Shown here: positions 39,348 to 48,370 of the stretch, piece by piece
How the letters are laid out: every line of letters starts with the position of its first letter
Numbering within the stretch: the first letter of the stretch is position 1
Assembly (NCBI RefSeq): GCF_034387475.1
Contig: NZ_JAXCIL010000001.1
Location: forward strand, 434,001 to 498,000
Direction: 5' to 3'
Length of the DNA: 64,000 nucleotides
DNA from: Pseudomonas sp. Teo4
Lineage (GTDB): Bacteria; Pseudomonadota; Gammaproteobacteria; Pseudomonadales; Pseudomonadaceae
Program-made: the position numbers and the translations under genes
Notes under the pieces: model-generated
Database searches by the model: none
Seen by the model: only the letters and a program-made list of their open reading frames with translations
What the model was told of the DNA's origin: nothing

Positions 39348-40658
39348 TCAAAATTCCTGTTGATGGGCGTTGGGCTGCTTGCGCGGGGTATGGGCGAAAC
39401 CCGGTTTGTTGTCGAGCACGTTCTGCGCACGCTCAAGGTCGATGTCCTTCTCCCAGCGGGCGATGGCTACGGTGGCCACGCAGTTGCCGATCAGGTTGGT
39501 CAGTGCCCGGCCAATGCCCATGAACCAGTCCACCGCCAGCACCAGTACCAGGCCTACCACCGGAATCGCCGGTACAGCGGTCAGGGTTGCGGCCAGGATC
39601 ACCAGCGCCGAGCCTGGGATGCCGTGGGCCCCCTTGGAGGTCACCAGCGACACCAGCAAAATGGTCAGCAGGTCGGTCATCGCCAGCGGCGTGCCGGTGG
39701 CGTTGGCAATGAACACGATGGCCAGGGTCAGGTAGATGGAGAAACCGTCGAGGTTGAACGAGTAGCCGGTGGGGATGACCAGGCCGACGGTGGAGCTGCC
39801 GATGCCCAGATGCTCAAGTTTGCGCATGATCTGCGGCAGCACGGCGTCGGAGGAGGCTGTACCCAGCACGATGGTCAGTTCTTCGCGCAGGTACTTGATG
39901 AACGGCAGCAGCTTCAGGCCCGACAGGCGCATCACCGTGCCGAGAATGATCAGCACGAAGCCAGCGCAGGTCAGGTAGAACAAAGCCACCAACCCACCCA
40001 GATGTTGCAGCGACTCCAGACCGTACTTGCTGGTGGTGAAGGCGATGGCGCCGAACACGCCGATCGGTGCCAGGCGTACGATCATGCCCATGATGCGGAA
40101 TACCACATGGCTCAGTTCGTTGATCAACCGTGAGATGCCCGCCGCCGAATCGCCCACCAGGTTCAGGGCGCTGCCGAACAGCACCGAGAACAGCAGCACC
40201 TGAAGAATGTTGTTGTCGGCGAAGGCACCCACCACCGAGGTCGGGATCAGGTCCATGAAGAACGCCGTGGCGCCGTGGATGTGCTGGCCGCGCTCGGCCA
40301 GGCTGCTGGCGTCGGCGCTGGACAGCTGGTCGAGGTGAATGTTGGCGCCGCTGCCGATGCCACTGGTGAAGGCGAATACCAGGCCGATCACCAGGGCGAT
40401 GGTGGTGAGGATCTCGAAATAGATGACTGACTTCAGGCCGATGCGCCCGACTTTCTTCAGGTCGCCAGCGCCGGAGATACCACTGACCACCACGCAGAAG
40501 ACGATGATGCCGATGAGCATCTTGATCAGCTTGATGAAGCCGTCGCCCAGGGGTTTGAGTTGCAGGGACAGGTCGGGAAAGCTGAGTCCGCAGGCAATGC
40601 CGAGAGCAAGGCCTAGCACCACTTGGAGGAAGATCGAACGCGAGCACCATTTGAGCAT
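39348..40658 (-). CDS. dctA: DctA-type C4-dicarboxylate:cation symporter
   Basis: This 436-residue protein belongs to the glutamate/dicarboxylate symporter family. Recognisable segments are the serine-rich re-entrant loop (IVLGTASSDAVLPQIM), TM7-type VIPTGYSFNLDGFSIYLTLA, and HP2 LVSLVTSKGAHGIPGSALVI. The motif TASSDAVLP and the NLDG sequence are close to DctA, importing succinate, fumarate and malate with protons or sodium. No good RBS is seen at the ATG (40658). Upstream it has an array of TGGT-like FadR-type operator sites, and two GntR genes follow on the same strand. Confidence 0.85.
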   Translation of the reverse strand: MLKWCSRSIFLQVVLGLALGIACGLSFPDLSLQLKPLGDGFIKLIKMLIGIIVFCVVVSGISGAGDLKKVGRIGLKSVIYFEILTTIALVIGLVFAFTSGIGSGANIHLDQLSSADASSLAERGQHIHGATAFFMDLIPTSVVGAFADNNILQVLLFSVLFGSALNLVGDSAAGISRLINELSHVVFRIMGMIVRLAPIGVFGAIAFTTSKYGLESLQHLGGLVALFYLTCAGFVLIILGTVMRLSGLKLLPFIKYLREELTIVLGTASSDAVLPQIMRKLEHLGIGSSTVGLVIPTGYSFNLDGFSIYLTLAIVFIANATGTPLAMTDLLTILLVSLVTSKGAHGIPGSALVILAATLTAVPAIPVVGLVLVLAVDWFMGIGRALTNLIGNCVATVAIARWEKDIDLERAQNVLDNKPGFAHTPRKQPNAHQQEF

Positions 40659-40905
40659 GGGAGGGGTCTCTGATCGGTGTCCTTGCTTCGATGCCTTGGG
40701 GGCGAAAGAGCGCAGGACTTAATTATTGTGGTCTTACCGGTTTGTTCAGTGCGGGGTCATAAAAGCGCGAAAAATCCTACAATGCAAGGGTTTTTGGCCT
40801 TACCGGTCTGACCAGTTGTGGGGCATTTTGGCCTGTTCCGCTCTAGTTCGGTGCGTGCAGGGTCAGGGCCTCAGGGCAGCCTGGCGCTGAATGGCACGAA
40901 AGGGG
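40659..40905 (-). promoter_or_regulatory. dctA promoter region with FadR/GntR-type operator half-sites
   Basis: TGGTCTTACCG at 40729-40739 and CGGTCTGACCA at 40804-40814 each match the FadR-type TGGTNNNACCA operator with one mismatch; TGGCCTTACCG at 40795-40805 has two. No gene is seen. The sites lie about 70-160 bases upstream of the dctA start. This region also lies downstream (3') of the XRE gene, which runs on the same strand. Confidence 0.6.
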
Positions 40906-41220
40906 TCAGGATTTGGCCAATGCCTGGTCCACTGCTGCAATCAGCTTGCCAAGAACCTTGGGCGGGGCATTGTGGATCACATCGAACAGGTACGCCCGTT
41001 GCTCGTCTTCATCGTCTGGTTCGGAGAAAAAGGCCTTGGGCTTGATACCCAGAACGTCGGCGAAGGTCAGCAGGGCATCGATGCTGGGGGTGTAGGTGCC
41101 GGTTTCGAAGCGGCTGATGGTCTTGGGGTCGAAGCCGGTCTGCTCGCCGAATTGAGCCTGCGTCAAACCCGCCAACTTGCGGTAGCGGCGCAGGGCAAAT
41201 CCCAGAGCTGATCTCGTCAT
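40906..41220 (-). CDS. XRE-family helix-turn-helix regulator
   Basis: This 104-residue protein has an N-terminal HTH (TRSALGFALRRYRKLAGLTQ, FGEQTGFDPKTISRFETGTY, TPSIDALLTFADVLGI) and a C-terminal Asp/Glu-rich segment EPDDEDEQRAYLFDVIHNAP. ATG at 41220 is used; the TTG at 41223 adds one residue only. No toxin partner is adjacent, so it may be a stand-alone regulator or an orphan antitoxin. Its target is unknown. Confidence 0.8.
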   Translation of the reverse strand: MTRSALGFALRRYRKLAGLTQAQFGEQTGFDPKTISRFETGTYTPSIDALLTFADVLGIKPKAFFSEPDDEDEQRAYLFDVIHNAPPKVLGKLIAAVDQALAKS

Positions 41221-41487
41221 CAATTAATTCCCATTTAGAATCAGGAACTTACCGGTATAGTTTGGTATAGCGCAACGCCATGATTGATCACATTCACTTG
41301 CTTTATGTGATGGTATTCGTAGAATTCACGTTTTGACTGGCTAGTCACGATTGGCGCTCCGGCGTGGTTCGGCCTGCGGCTTTCAAGGGCTGCGGGCGCA
41401 TCAGGTTATTGGATCCGATCGACCAGGAACGGTTCCGATGTCCGCCGATTGGCGAGGTGCCGGTTTTTTTGTGAATGGAGTCTCATC

Positions 41488-43053
41488 TTGCGTCTCAACC
41501 TGCCGGTTACACCGGTCGAGCAGCGTTTCCCCGAAAATCAGCGGCTGATATCGGCCACCGACACGGCCAGCCTGATCACCTATTGCAACCCCGAATTCGC
41601 TGCCATCAGCGGCTACAGCGAAGCTGAGCTGATCGGTAGCCCACACAATCTGGTTCGCCACCCGGACATGCCCGAGGCGGTGTACGCATTGATGTGGCGC
41701 TACCTCAAAGCCGGCAAGAGCTGGATGGGTATCGTCAAGAACCGCTGCCGCAATGGCGACTTCTACTGGGTCAATGCCTATGTCACGCCAATCCTTGAAC
41801 AAGGGCGGGTGGTTGGCTACGAGTCGGTACGGGTATGCCCGACCCGCGAGCAGGTGCGCAGGGCCGAGGCGCTGTATGCGCGCTTGCGCCAGGGCAAGGC
41901 GGCGCTGCCGGCCGGGCGGCGTCTGGCTTTGTTGGGGCAGGCGCTGGCGTTGCCATTGCTTGGCGGTGGTTTGGCGGTGGCGGCCAACCTGCTCTGGCCA
42001 GGCGCGTTGGGCCAAGGGTTGACCCTGGCGCTGTTCGTGGCCTACGGCGCGTGGGGGCGCAAACGTTTGGATCGGCAGTTGCAGCGCGTCATCCAGGGCG
42101 CCGAAGGCACCTTCGCCGACCCGGTCGCAGCCCTGACCTACAGCGACTTGCCGGGGGCAGCGGGGCAGTTGCAGCTGATTCTGATCGGTGAACAGGCGCG
42201 GCTGAAGACCGCACTCACGCGGCTCAGCGACCTGGCAACGCAGATGGCGGTGGCGGCTGAAGAAGCCGGGCGGTTGTCCCGTGGCACTGAAACCGCCTTG
42301 CTGGCGCAGCGTGCCGAAACCGACCTGAGCGCCACTGCCATGACCGAAATGGCCGCATCGATTGGCGAGGTGGCGAGTCACGTTCAGTTGACGGCCAGTG
42401 AGGCGCATACCGCCCACGGGCTTGCCGAGCAGGGCGCGCGGGTGGCCGATGCGACTGGCACCGCCATTGGTACCCTGGCGGCCACGGTGGGGCAGATCAA
42501 CCAGGCGGTGACCGATCTGGCCGGCCAGACCGATGCCATCGCCGAGGCCGCCGGGATGATCCGCGCCATCGCCGAGCAGACCAACCTGCTGGCGCTCAAC
42601 GCTGCCATCGAGGCGGCTCGCGCTGGTGAGCAGGGCCGTGGTTTTGCCGTGGTGGCCGACGAGGTTCGGGCGCTGGCCGACAAGACTCGTCAGTCGACCC
42701 TGCACATTCAGAGCATCATCGATGCGTTGCGCCAGGGTGCCGAGCAGGCGGTGACCATTGCCAGCCAAGGCATCGAAGGTGCCGAGCACGGCGTGGCCCA
42801 GGTGCAGGAGGCGCAGCGGGCGCTGCAAGGTATTCGTGACGCGGTGCAGCGTATCAGCGACATGAGCCAGCAGATGGCCACCGCGTCGCAGCAGCAGTCT
42901 TCGGTGGCTGAAGATGTCTCCCGACAAATCAATGGCGTGGCCGGTATTGCTCAGCAGAGCGCCGACAGTGCCAATGCCGCCGCTTCACGCGGGGCAGAGC
43001 TGGAACAGGTGTGCGCTGGATTGCGCGCCCTGGTGGAGCGCTTCAACCGTTAA
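41488..43053 (+). CDS. aer: Aerotaxis receptor Aer (PAS plus chemoreceptor signalling domain)
   Basis: This 521-residue protein starts at TTG 41488 ([20 protein letters not shown]), preceded by GGAG at 41477-41480. It has an N-terminal PAS domain with FAD-binding pattern ([59 protein letters not shown]), a short hydrophobic segment ([20 protein letters not shown]), and a methyl-accepting signalling domain with tip [20 protein letters not shown]. Aer senses redox/energy state and directs motility toward oxygen. The cytoplasmic start resembles P. aeruginosa Aer. The PAS-GGDEF-EAL gene follows at 12 bases, so the two form a co-transcribed pair like aer1/PP2258 of P. putida KT2440. Confidence 0.9.
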   Translation: MRLNLPVTPVEQRFPENQRLISATDTASLITYCNPEFAAISGYSEAELIGSPHNLVRHPDMPEAVYALMWRYLKAGKSWMGIVKNRCRNGDFYWVNAYVTPILEQGRVVGYESVRVCPTREQVRRAEALYARLRQGKAALPAGRRLALLGQALALPLLGGGLAVAANLLWPGALGQGLTLALFVAYGAWGRKRLDRQLQRVIQGAEGTFADPVAALTYSDLPGAAGQLQLILIGEQARLKTALTRLSDLATQMAVAAEEAGRLSRGTETALLAQRAETDLSATAMTEMAASIGEVASHVQLTASEAHTAHGLAEQGARVADATGTAIGTLAATVGQINQAVTDLAGQTDAIAEAAGMIRAIAEQTNLLALNAAIEAARAGEQGRGFAVVADEVRALADKTRQSTLHIQSIIDALRQGAEQAVTIASQGIEGAEHGVAQVQEAQRALQGIRDAVQRISDMSQQMATASQQQSSVAEDVSRQINGVAGIAQQSADSANAAASRGAELEQVCAGLRALVERFNR

Positions 43054-43065
43054 AGGCAGGATGCT

Positions 43066-44754
43066 ATGGACGATATCTATCGCGCGGCCGTGGACGCGGC
43101 CGCGATCTTTTCCGAAACCGACTTGCGTGGGCAAATCACTTACGTCAACCAGCAGTTCTGCAGTATCTCTGGCTACAGCCGCGAGGAGCTGTTAGGCGCC
43201 AACCACCGCATTCTCAACTCCGGCTTGCATGAACCTGAGTTTTTCCTGGGCATGTGGCGTGCCTTGGCCGCAGGCCAGGTGTGGAAGGGCGAGATCTGCA
43301 ACCGGGCCAAGGACGGCTCGCTGTACTGGGTCGACAGCACCATGGTGCCGTTGAGCGACCCACAGACCGGTAAGGTGCACAAGTACGTCTCGATCCGTTT
43401 CGATGTCACCGAAAAGCGCCAATTGCTGCACACCCTGCAATGGCGTGTCGGGCACGATGTGCTCACCGGGCTGCCCAATCGCGCATTTTTGTCCGAGTTG
43501 CTCAACCAGGCCTTGGCGTTTTCCCGTCGCGAGGACATTCCCTTGGCGGTGTGCATGCTCGACCTCGATGGCTTCAAGGCGGTCAATGATGGCTATGGGC
43601 ATGCCACGGGTGACCTGCTGCTGGTCGAAGTGGCCCGGCGGCTGAAGGGCATCCTGCGCGGCGGTGATGCCGTGGCGCGGCTGTCGGGCGACGAGTTCGT
43701 GCTGATTCTGCGTCACATCGACGGCAGCCATCAGTTACATGCGGCCTTGCAGCGGGTGCTGCGGGCGCTGGCCGCGCCTTATGTCATCCGCGAGCAGCGC
43801 CTGGCGCTGAGCGCGAGTGTCGGCGTGACGCTGTTTCCACTGGATGACGAGGATGCCGATACCTTGGTGCGCCATGCTGATCAGGCCATGTACGTGGCCA
43901 AGCAGCGCGGTCGCAACCGCTATCACATTTTCGATGTTTCCCAGGAGCTGGAACTGAAGGCGACCCACCAGACGGTGGCGCGGGTGCGCCGTGCGCTTCG
44001 TCAGGGCGAGCTGTGCCTGCATTACCAGCCCAAGGTCAACCTGCGCAGCGGCCAGGTGCTTGGCTTCGAGGCGCTGCTGCGCTGGCAGCGCCCAGGGCGT
44101 GGCTTGGTGTTGCCGGGAGAGTTCCTGCCCTTGGTCGAGCAGACCGACCTGATCGTCGAAATCGGCGAATGGGTGATTGAGCAGGCACTGCATCAACTGC
44201 GCAGATGGGGACGCGAAGGGCGGGCTTGGTCACTGAGTGTCAACATCGCCGCCCGCCATTTGCAGCGTAACGACTTTGCCGAGCGCCTGGCGCAGATGCT
44301 GGCCGAGCATCCAGGTGTCGACCCGACCCGGTTGGACCTGGAGATCGTCGAGTCGGTGGCGTTGGATAATCTCCAGCACGTCAGCCGGTGCCTGGAGGCG
44401 TGCCTGGCGCTGGGGGTGCGTTTCTCGCTGGATGACTTTGGTACCGGCTATTCGTCGTTGAGCTACCTCAAGCGTCTGCCGACCCAGACCATCAAGATCG
44501 ATAAATCGTTCGTGCGCGACATCCTCCACGACCAGGACGACCTTGCCCTTACCCGTGCGGTGATTGGCCTGGCGCGGGCATTTGGACGCGAAGTGATTGC
44601 CGAAGGGGTGGAGAGCGTCGAGCATGGGCGGGTGCTGATGGCGCTGGGCTGCGAGCTGGCACAAGGGTATGGCATCGCGCCCGCGATGCCGGTGGGTGAG
44701 GTGGCGGCATGGGCGCAGGCTTATAGACAGCCTGAGCCATGGCGCACCGCTTGA
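43066..44754 (+). CDS. PAS-GGDEF-EAL cyclic-di-GMP enzyme
   Basis: This 562-residue protein has a PAS domain (about residues 8-120; EAIFSETDLRGQ-type core with ITYVNQQFCSISGYSREELL), a GGDEF domain with active-site sequence SGDEF (ARLSGDEFVLILRH), and an EAL domain with motifs EALLRW, DLEIVES, DDFGTGYSSLSYLKRL, IKIDKSFVRD and AEGVES, so the phosphodiesterase residues are all present. The GGDEF domain has Ser in place of the first Gly, which can still allow cyclase activity. The gene lies 12 bases downstream of aer and is thus coexpressed. In P. putida KT2440 the matching protein tunes motility through c-di-GMP turnover; that role is assumed here. Confidence 0.9.
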   Translation: MDDIYRAAVDAAAIFSETDLRGQITYVNQQFCSISGYSREELLGANHRILNSGLHEPEFFLGMWRALAAGQVWKGEICNRAKDGSLYWVDSTMVPLSDPQTGKVHKYVSIRFDVTEKRQLLHTLQWRVGHDVLTGLPNRAFLSELLNQALAFSRREDIPLAVCMLDLDGFKAVNDGYGHATGDLLLVEVARRLKGILRGGDAVARLSGDEFVLILRHIDGSHQLHAALQRVLRALAAPYVIREQRLALSASVGVTLFPLDDEDADTLVRHADQAMYVAKQRGRNRYHIFDVSQELELKATHQTVARVRRALRQGELCLHYQPKVNLRSGQVLGFEALLRWQRPGRGLVLPGEFLPLVEQTDLIVEIGEWVIEQALHQLRRWGREGRAWSLSVNIAARHLQRNDFAERLAQMLAEHPGVDPTRLDLEIVESVALDNLQHVSRCLEACLALGVRFSLDDFGTGYSSLSYLKRLPTQTIKIDKSFVRDILHDQDDLALTRAVIGLARAFGREVIAEGVESVEHGRVLMALGCELAQGYGIAPAMPVGEVAAWAQAYRQPEPWRTA

Positions 44755-45240
44755 TCAGAGCTGCGGTGCCATGCTCTTGACCGAAGCCAACTCCGGGTGC
44801 GCCACCAGTTTGTCGATATGCAAGGCGTCGTCATTCATCCAGCGTTCGGTGAGTACCCGGTAATGCTCCATGTCGCGGCAGCGCATGCGCAGGCTGTAGT
44901 CGAAGTGGCCGCTGATCAGGTGACACTCATACACTTCGGGGCAGCTGTGCATGGTGGCCTCGAAGGCTTTCTGCGCAGCGCGTCCGCTCTGGTTGGACAG
45001 CGCCACCAACACCAGAAGCGATAGTCCTGGCGAGACTTTCTGCAGGTCGATGATGGCTCCGTAGCCGCGGATGACGCCGCGGCGCTCCAGTTTGCGCACC
45101 CGCTCAAGGCACGGGCGCGGGGTGAGGTGGACCAGGGTGGAGAGCTTTTCGAAGGTGATGCGGCCATCGTGGCGCAGCACGTCGATGATCGCCTCGTCGA
45201 TGCGGTCCAGCGGTTGTGTTGAATCGGCCTTGGTGTCCAT
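44755..45240 (-). CDS. Lrp/AsnC-family regulator
   Basis: This 161-residue protein starts MDTKADSTQPLDRIDEAIID (ATG 45240; ATG 45255 five codons earlier is possible). It has an N-terminal HTH (VLRHDGRITFEKLSTLVHLT, PRPCLERVRKLERRGVIRGY) and a C-terminal RAM ligand domain (VSPGLSLLVLVALSNQSGRA, VYECHLISGHFDYSLRMRC). Lrp-type regulators respond to amino acids and often control an adjacent catabolic gene. It is downstream of the ornithine cyclodeaminase gene on the same strand, and may regulate it through the promoter upstream of ocd. Confidence 0.86.
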   Translation of the reverse strand: MDTKADSTQPLDRIDEAIIDVLRHDGRITFEKLSTLVHLTPRPCLERVRKLERRGVIRGYGAIIDLQKVSPGLSLLVLVALSNQSGRAAQKAFEATMHSCPEVYECHLISGHFDYSLRMRCRDMEHYRVLTERWMNDDALHIDKLVAHPELASVKSMAPQL

Positions 45241-45312
45241 GCGCAATGGCTTCATTCAGCGGGGGGGGCATGGACAGGGTAGGTGGTAATTCGGCAGATG
45301 TCGTTGCTGTTG

Positions 45313-45337
45313 AAGGGGGCCGTGGTGCGGCCCCCTT
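45313..45337. terminator. Terminator-like hairpin between ocd and the Lrp gene
   Basis: AAGGGGGCCG pairs perfectly with CGGCCCCCTT around loop TGGTG, just after the ocd stop. There is a short T tract on the minus strand. It is a probable terminator. Confidence 0.6.
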
Positions 45338-45341
45338 GATT

Positions 45342-46406
45342 TCACGCACACGCGATGCTGGCTGGGTGCGCAGCACGAATGCCCACAATGCGCGGTTGCA
45401 GCAGTGCGAACAGGTCTTTCGGGTTCTCCAGTGTCGGCACCAGTTCAATGTCCTGGCCGATATCCAGTGCCTGGGCGGTATCCAGCACATAACGCAGTGC
45501 CGAATAGTCCTCCAGGGCAAAACCGACTGAGTCGAAAAGCGTCACTTGCCGGTTGTTTTCGCGGCCAGGTGCCTGGCCTGCAACCACCTGCCAGAATTCG
45601 GTGACGGGCATGTCTGCCGCCACCTGCTGGATTTCACCTTCGACCCGGCTTTGCGGTTCGTACTCGACGATCACCCTGGCTGCCTCGACGATGGCCCGAT
45701 GCAGTTCGGTCTTGCCCGGGCAGTCACCGCCGACGGCATTGAGGTGCATGCCTGGCTCGATCATCTCCGGGGTGAGGATGGTGGCGTAGGCTTTGTCGGC
45801 AGTGACCGTGGTCACGATATCCGCGCCGCGCACTGCCTCGGCAACCGAGTTTGCGACGGTCAGTTTCAGGCCGGGACGACCCGCCAGGTTCGCCACCAGC
45901 TTGGCCGTGGCGGCCGGGTCTATGTCATACAGGCGAATTTCGTCGATACCCAGCAGTGTGTTGAAAGCGATGGCCTGGAACTCGCTCTGCGAACCGTTGC
46001 CGATCAATGCCATGCTGCGGCTGTCCTCGCGGGCCAGGTAACGGGCGGCGAGGGCGGAAGTGGCCGCGGTGCGAATCGCGGTGGTCAGGGTCATCTCGCT
46101 GAGCAGCACTGGTGCGCCGCTGTCGACGTTGCTCAATGCGCCGAACGCCATCACGGTCAGCAGGCCGTCGTGGGTGTTCTTCGGGTGGCCGTTGACGTGT
46201 TTGAAGGCATACAGGTTGTGATCGGAAATCGGCATAAGCTCGATCACCCCGTCTGGCGAATGGTTGGCCAGGCGCGCGCATTTTTCGAAGTCCTGCCAGC
46301 GCAGGTAGTCCTGGCGAATGTACTCGGCCATCTCCACCAGGCAGGTCGAAAGACCTTTGCGGTTGACCAGGCGTGCGAGGTCTTGCACATCGATATAGCG
46401 AGTCAT
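45342..46406 (-). CDS. ocd: Ornithine cyclodeaminase
   Basis: This 354-residue protein is of the mu-crystallin/ornithine cyclodeaminase fold. Conserved segments are LMPISDHNLYAFKHVNGHPK, SEMTLTTAIRTAATSALAAR and the NAD-binding SMALIGNGSQSEFQAIAFNT with Asp near the second strand end (IRLYDIDPAATAKL), plus AVGGDCPGKTELHRAIV. It converts L-ornithine to L-proline and ammonia using bound NAD+, within arginine/ornithine catabolism. ATG at 46406 follows GGAGAG on the minus strand; longer frames lack an RBS. The neighbouring Lrp-type regulator suggests amino-acid control. Confidence 0.88.
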   Translation of the reverse strand: MTRYIDVQDLARLVNRKGLSTCLVEMAEYIRQDYLRWQDFEKCARLANHSPDGVIELMPISDHNLYAFKHVNGHPKNTHDGLLTVMAFGALSNVDSGAPVLLSEMTLTTAIRTAATSALAARYLAREDSRSMALIGNGSQSEFQAIAFNTLLGIDEIRLYDIDPAATAKLVANLAGRPGLKLTVANSVAEAVRGADIVTTVTADKAYATILTPEMIEPGMHLNAVGGDCPGKTELHRAIVEAARVIVEYEPQSRVEGEIQQVAADMPVTEFWQVVAGQAPGRENNRQVTLFDSVGFALEDYSALRYVLDTAQALDIGQDIELVPTLENPKDLFALLQPRIVGIRAAHPASIACA

Positions 46407-46590
46407 GGGGCTCTCCGTGCAGCGGCGCACCTGAGCGTCGGGTAGGCATTCAGGGTGGGCTGCAGGAATATTTTCAGGCAGGCGCAGCATCAAAGCTGGC
46501 TGAAGAAGGGGCTGGGTTCAGCGGCTACAGCTGAAATCAGACGTGTGACAGCCGAATCGGCTGTGGGGTGGGCCTTGGCATGGCATAAAC

Positions 46591-46618
46591 AAAAACGGCA
46601 CCCGTCTGGGTGCCGTTT
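46591..46618 (-). terminator. Intrinsic terminator of folD
   Basis: On the minus strand, AAACGGCACCC pairs with GGGTGCCGTTT around the loop AGAC, and a T-rich run (TTTTTGTTT) follows. The stem is perfect over 11 bp; this is a strong terminator for the folD transcript. Confidence 0.9.
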
Positions 46619-46638
46619 CATGCATGCGCCAAGCTTGC

Positions 46639-47493
46639 TTACTTGTGCAACTCTTCGGCCGCGTACAGCGTATTTTCCAGCAGGCAAGCCCGGGTCATCG
46701 GGCCGACACCGCCCGGTACCGGGGTGATCCAGCCGGCGCGGGGCAGGGCGGTCTCGTAGACCACATCGCCAACCAGCTTGCCGTCTTCCTGGCGGTTGAT
46801 GCCGACGTCGATGACGATGGCGCCTTCCTTGACCCATTCGCCCTTGACCAGGCCCGGCTTGCCGGCAGCCACCACCACCAGGTCGGCGCGGCCGACATGG
46901 CCGGCGAGGTCCTTGGTGAAGCGGTGGCAAACGGTGACGGTGCAGCCGGCCAGCAGCAGCTCCATGGCCATCGGGCGGCCAACGATGTTGGAGGCGCCGA
47001 CGATTACAGCGTTCATGCCATACAGGTCCTGACCGGTGCTGTGCAGCAGGGTCATGATGCCTTTGGGCGTGCATGGGCGCAGCAGCGGAATACGCTGGGC
47101 CAGGCGGCCGATGTTGTACGGGTGGAAGCCATCGACGTCCTTGTCCGGACGGATGCGCTCGAGCAGCAAGGATGCGTCCAGGTGCGCAGGCAGCGGCAGT
47201 TGCAGGAGGATGCCATCGACGGCCGGGTCTTCATTGAGGCGGTCGATCAGGTCGGTCAGGGCCTGCTGCGTGGTCTCGCTGGGCAGGTCGAAAGCCTGCG
47301 AAATGAAGCCGACCTCTTCGCAGTCCTTGCGCTTGTGCGATACATAGACTTGGGAGGCGGGGTCGGTGCCGACCAGGATCACCGCCAGGCCCGGAGTGCG
47401 CAGGCCTTGCTGGCGACGCTCCTCGACACGTTGAGCGATCTGCTGGCGCAGGTTGGCGGCGATCGCCTTGCCATCGATTAGGTGTGCAGTCAT
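46639..47493 (-). CDS. folD: Bifunctional methylenetetrahydrofolate dehydrogenase/cyclohydrolase
   Basis: This 284-residue protein begins [20 protein letters not shown] at ATG 47493. Conserved segments include the catalytic [17 protein letters not shown] (Tyr and Lys), [12 protein letters not shown], the substrate loop [18 protein letters not shown], the NADP-binding [20 protein letters not shown], and the C-terminal [20 protein letters not shown]. Length is normal. It interconverts 5,10-methylene- and 10-formyl-THF. A strong terminator follows. Divergent to it is the tRNA cluster. Confidence 0.97.
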   Translation of the reverse strand: MTAHLIDGKAIAANLRQQIAQRVEERRQQGLRTPGLAVILVGTDPASQVYVSHKRKDCEEVGFISQAFDLPSETTQQALTDLIDRLNEDPAVDGILLQLPLPAHLDASLLLERIRPDKDVDGFHPYNIGRLAQRIPLLRPCTPKGIMTLLHSTGQDLYGMNAVIVGASNIVGRPMAMELLLAGCTVTVCHRFTKDLAGHVGRADLVVVAAGKPGLVKGEWVKEGAIVIDVGINRQEDGKLVGDVVYETALPRAGWITPVPGGVGPMTRACLLENTLYAAEELHK

Positions 47494-47627
47494 AGACGCG
47501 TGATTAACCATCGAGAAAGGAACATTAAAGAGGGCGCATTCTCGCACGACATGGCCCGAGGGCAAAGGCGCGTGGTCGGGCAAATTCCCTAACCCCTTCA
47601 ATAATTTAAATTTTTTTGAGAAAGGTG

Positions 47628-47656
47628 TTGACGGTATGGCCGCTCGTCTATAAGAT
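47628..47656 (+). promoter_or_regulatory. Sigma-70 promoter of the tRNA cluster
   Basis: TTGACG at 47628-47633; a -10 box either TATAAG at 47649-47654 (15-base spacing) or TAAGAT at 47651-47656 (17). A GC-rich discriminator (CGCCGC) follows, as in stringently controlled tRNA promoters. It lies about 95 bases upstream of tRNA-Arg. Confidence 0.7.
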
Positions 47657-47749
47657 TCGCCGCACTTGTCGGGTACGACCTAGCACGGGCTGGCAAGGTC
47701 GGGCAGAATGAGTGGTTTGATAACTCGTTCGGTTAGGCCGAATGCTTAT

Positions 47750-47826
47750 GCGCCCGTAGCTCAGCTGGATAGAGCATCCGCCTTCTAAGCGGATGGTCGC
47801 AGGTTCGAGTCCTGCCGGGTGCGCCA
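47750..47826 (+). tRNA. tRNA-Arg (anticodon TCT)
   Basis: 77 bases with a complete cloverleaf: acceptor GCGCCCG with CGGGTGC, anticodon stem TCCGC/GCGGA and loop CTTCTAA (anticodon TCT), T-loop GGTTCGAGTCC, and encoded GCCA end. First gene of the cluster. Confidence 0.97.
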
Positions 47827-47868
47827 TTAGGCTGCTTGGGCAAGCAAGTAAGGCTGTATAGCAATATG

Positions 47869-47944
47869 GTGGGCGTAGCTCAGTTGGTAGAGCGCTGGAT
47901 TGTGATTCCAGTTGTCGTGGGTTCGATTCCCATCGTCCACCCCA
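47869..47944 (+). tRNA. tRNA-His (anticodon GTG), copy 1
   Basis: 76 bases from GTGGGCG to the encoded CCA. Anticodon loop TTGTGAT between CTGGA and TCCAG gives anticodon GTG. The G before position 1 (47868) faces the discriminator C, as in histidine tRNAs. Identical to copy 2 at 48144-48219. Confidence 0.97.
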
Positions 47945-47953
47945 TATTCTTCA

Positions 47954-47989
47954 GAGGCGCCTTGATTGCATGATCTGGCGCCTTTGTTT
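47954..47989. terminator. Hairpin between tRNA-His and tRNA-Leu, copy 1
   Basis: AGGCGCC pairs with GGCGCCT, followed by TTGTTTT. A similar AGGCGCC/GGCGCCT hairpin follows tRNA-His copy 2 (about 48229-48258). It could be an inner terminator or a processing hairpin in the tRNA precursor. Confidence 0.55.
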
Positions 47990-47999
47990 TAAGCGTTAC

Positions 48000-48084
48000 G
48001 CGGACGTGGTGAAATTGGTAGACACACTGGATTTAGGTTCCAGCGGCGCAAGCTGTAAGAGTTCGAGTCTCTTCGTCCGCACCA
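48000..48084 (+). tRNA. tRNA-Leu (anticodon TAG), copy 1
   Basis: 85 bases from GCGGACG with an extended variable arm (CGGCGCAAGCTG), anticodon loop TTTAGGT (anticodon TAG, codon CUA), T-loop GTTCGAGTC, and encoded ACCA end. Identical to copy 2. Confidence 0.97.
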
Positions 48085-48143
48085 TGCTTCTGTAAGACCT
48101 GCTTTTATAAAGCTGCAACGTAGTACTGCAACACCGCAATATG

Positions 48144-48219
48144 GTGGGCGTAGCTCAGTTGGTAGAGCGCTGGATTGTGATTCCAGTTGTCGTGGGTTCG
48201 ATTCCCATCGTCCACCCCA
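48144..48219 (+). tRNA. tRNA-His (anticodon GTG), copy 2
   Basis: Identical to the copy at 47869-47944, including upstream bases CAATATG. The distance of 275 bases between the two copies shows that the His-Leu unit was duplicated in tandem. Confidence 0.97.
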
Positions 48220-48276
48220 TATTCTGTGAAGGCGCCTTGATCGAATGGTCGGGCGCCTTTATGTTATGTGCTGTAT

Positions 48277-48361
48277 GCGGACGTGGTGAAATTGGTAGAC
48301 ACACTGGATTTAGGTTCCAGCGGCGCAAGCTGTAAGAGTTCGAGTCTCTTCGTCCGCACCA
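48277..48361 (+). tRNA. tRNA-Leu (anticodon TAG), copy 2
   Basis: Identical to the copy at 48000-48084, with the same long variable arm and encoded CCA. A terminator follows at 48371-48398. Confidence 0.97.
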
Positions 48362-48370
48362 TCTGAAATG

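Noticed and set aside
41383..41440. FliA promoter for aer
   Set aside because: TCAAG at 41383 has no GCCGATA element at the right distance; the nearest CCGATC is about 25 bases away.
41401..42927. Open frame of 508 codons on the minus strand
   Set aside because: It overlies aer and has composition typical of a reverse-frame shadow.
48141..48335. 64-residue protein over the second tRNA pair
   Set aside because: It is formed entirely by tRNA-His and tRNA-Leu sequence.
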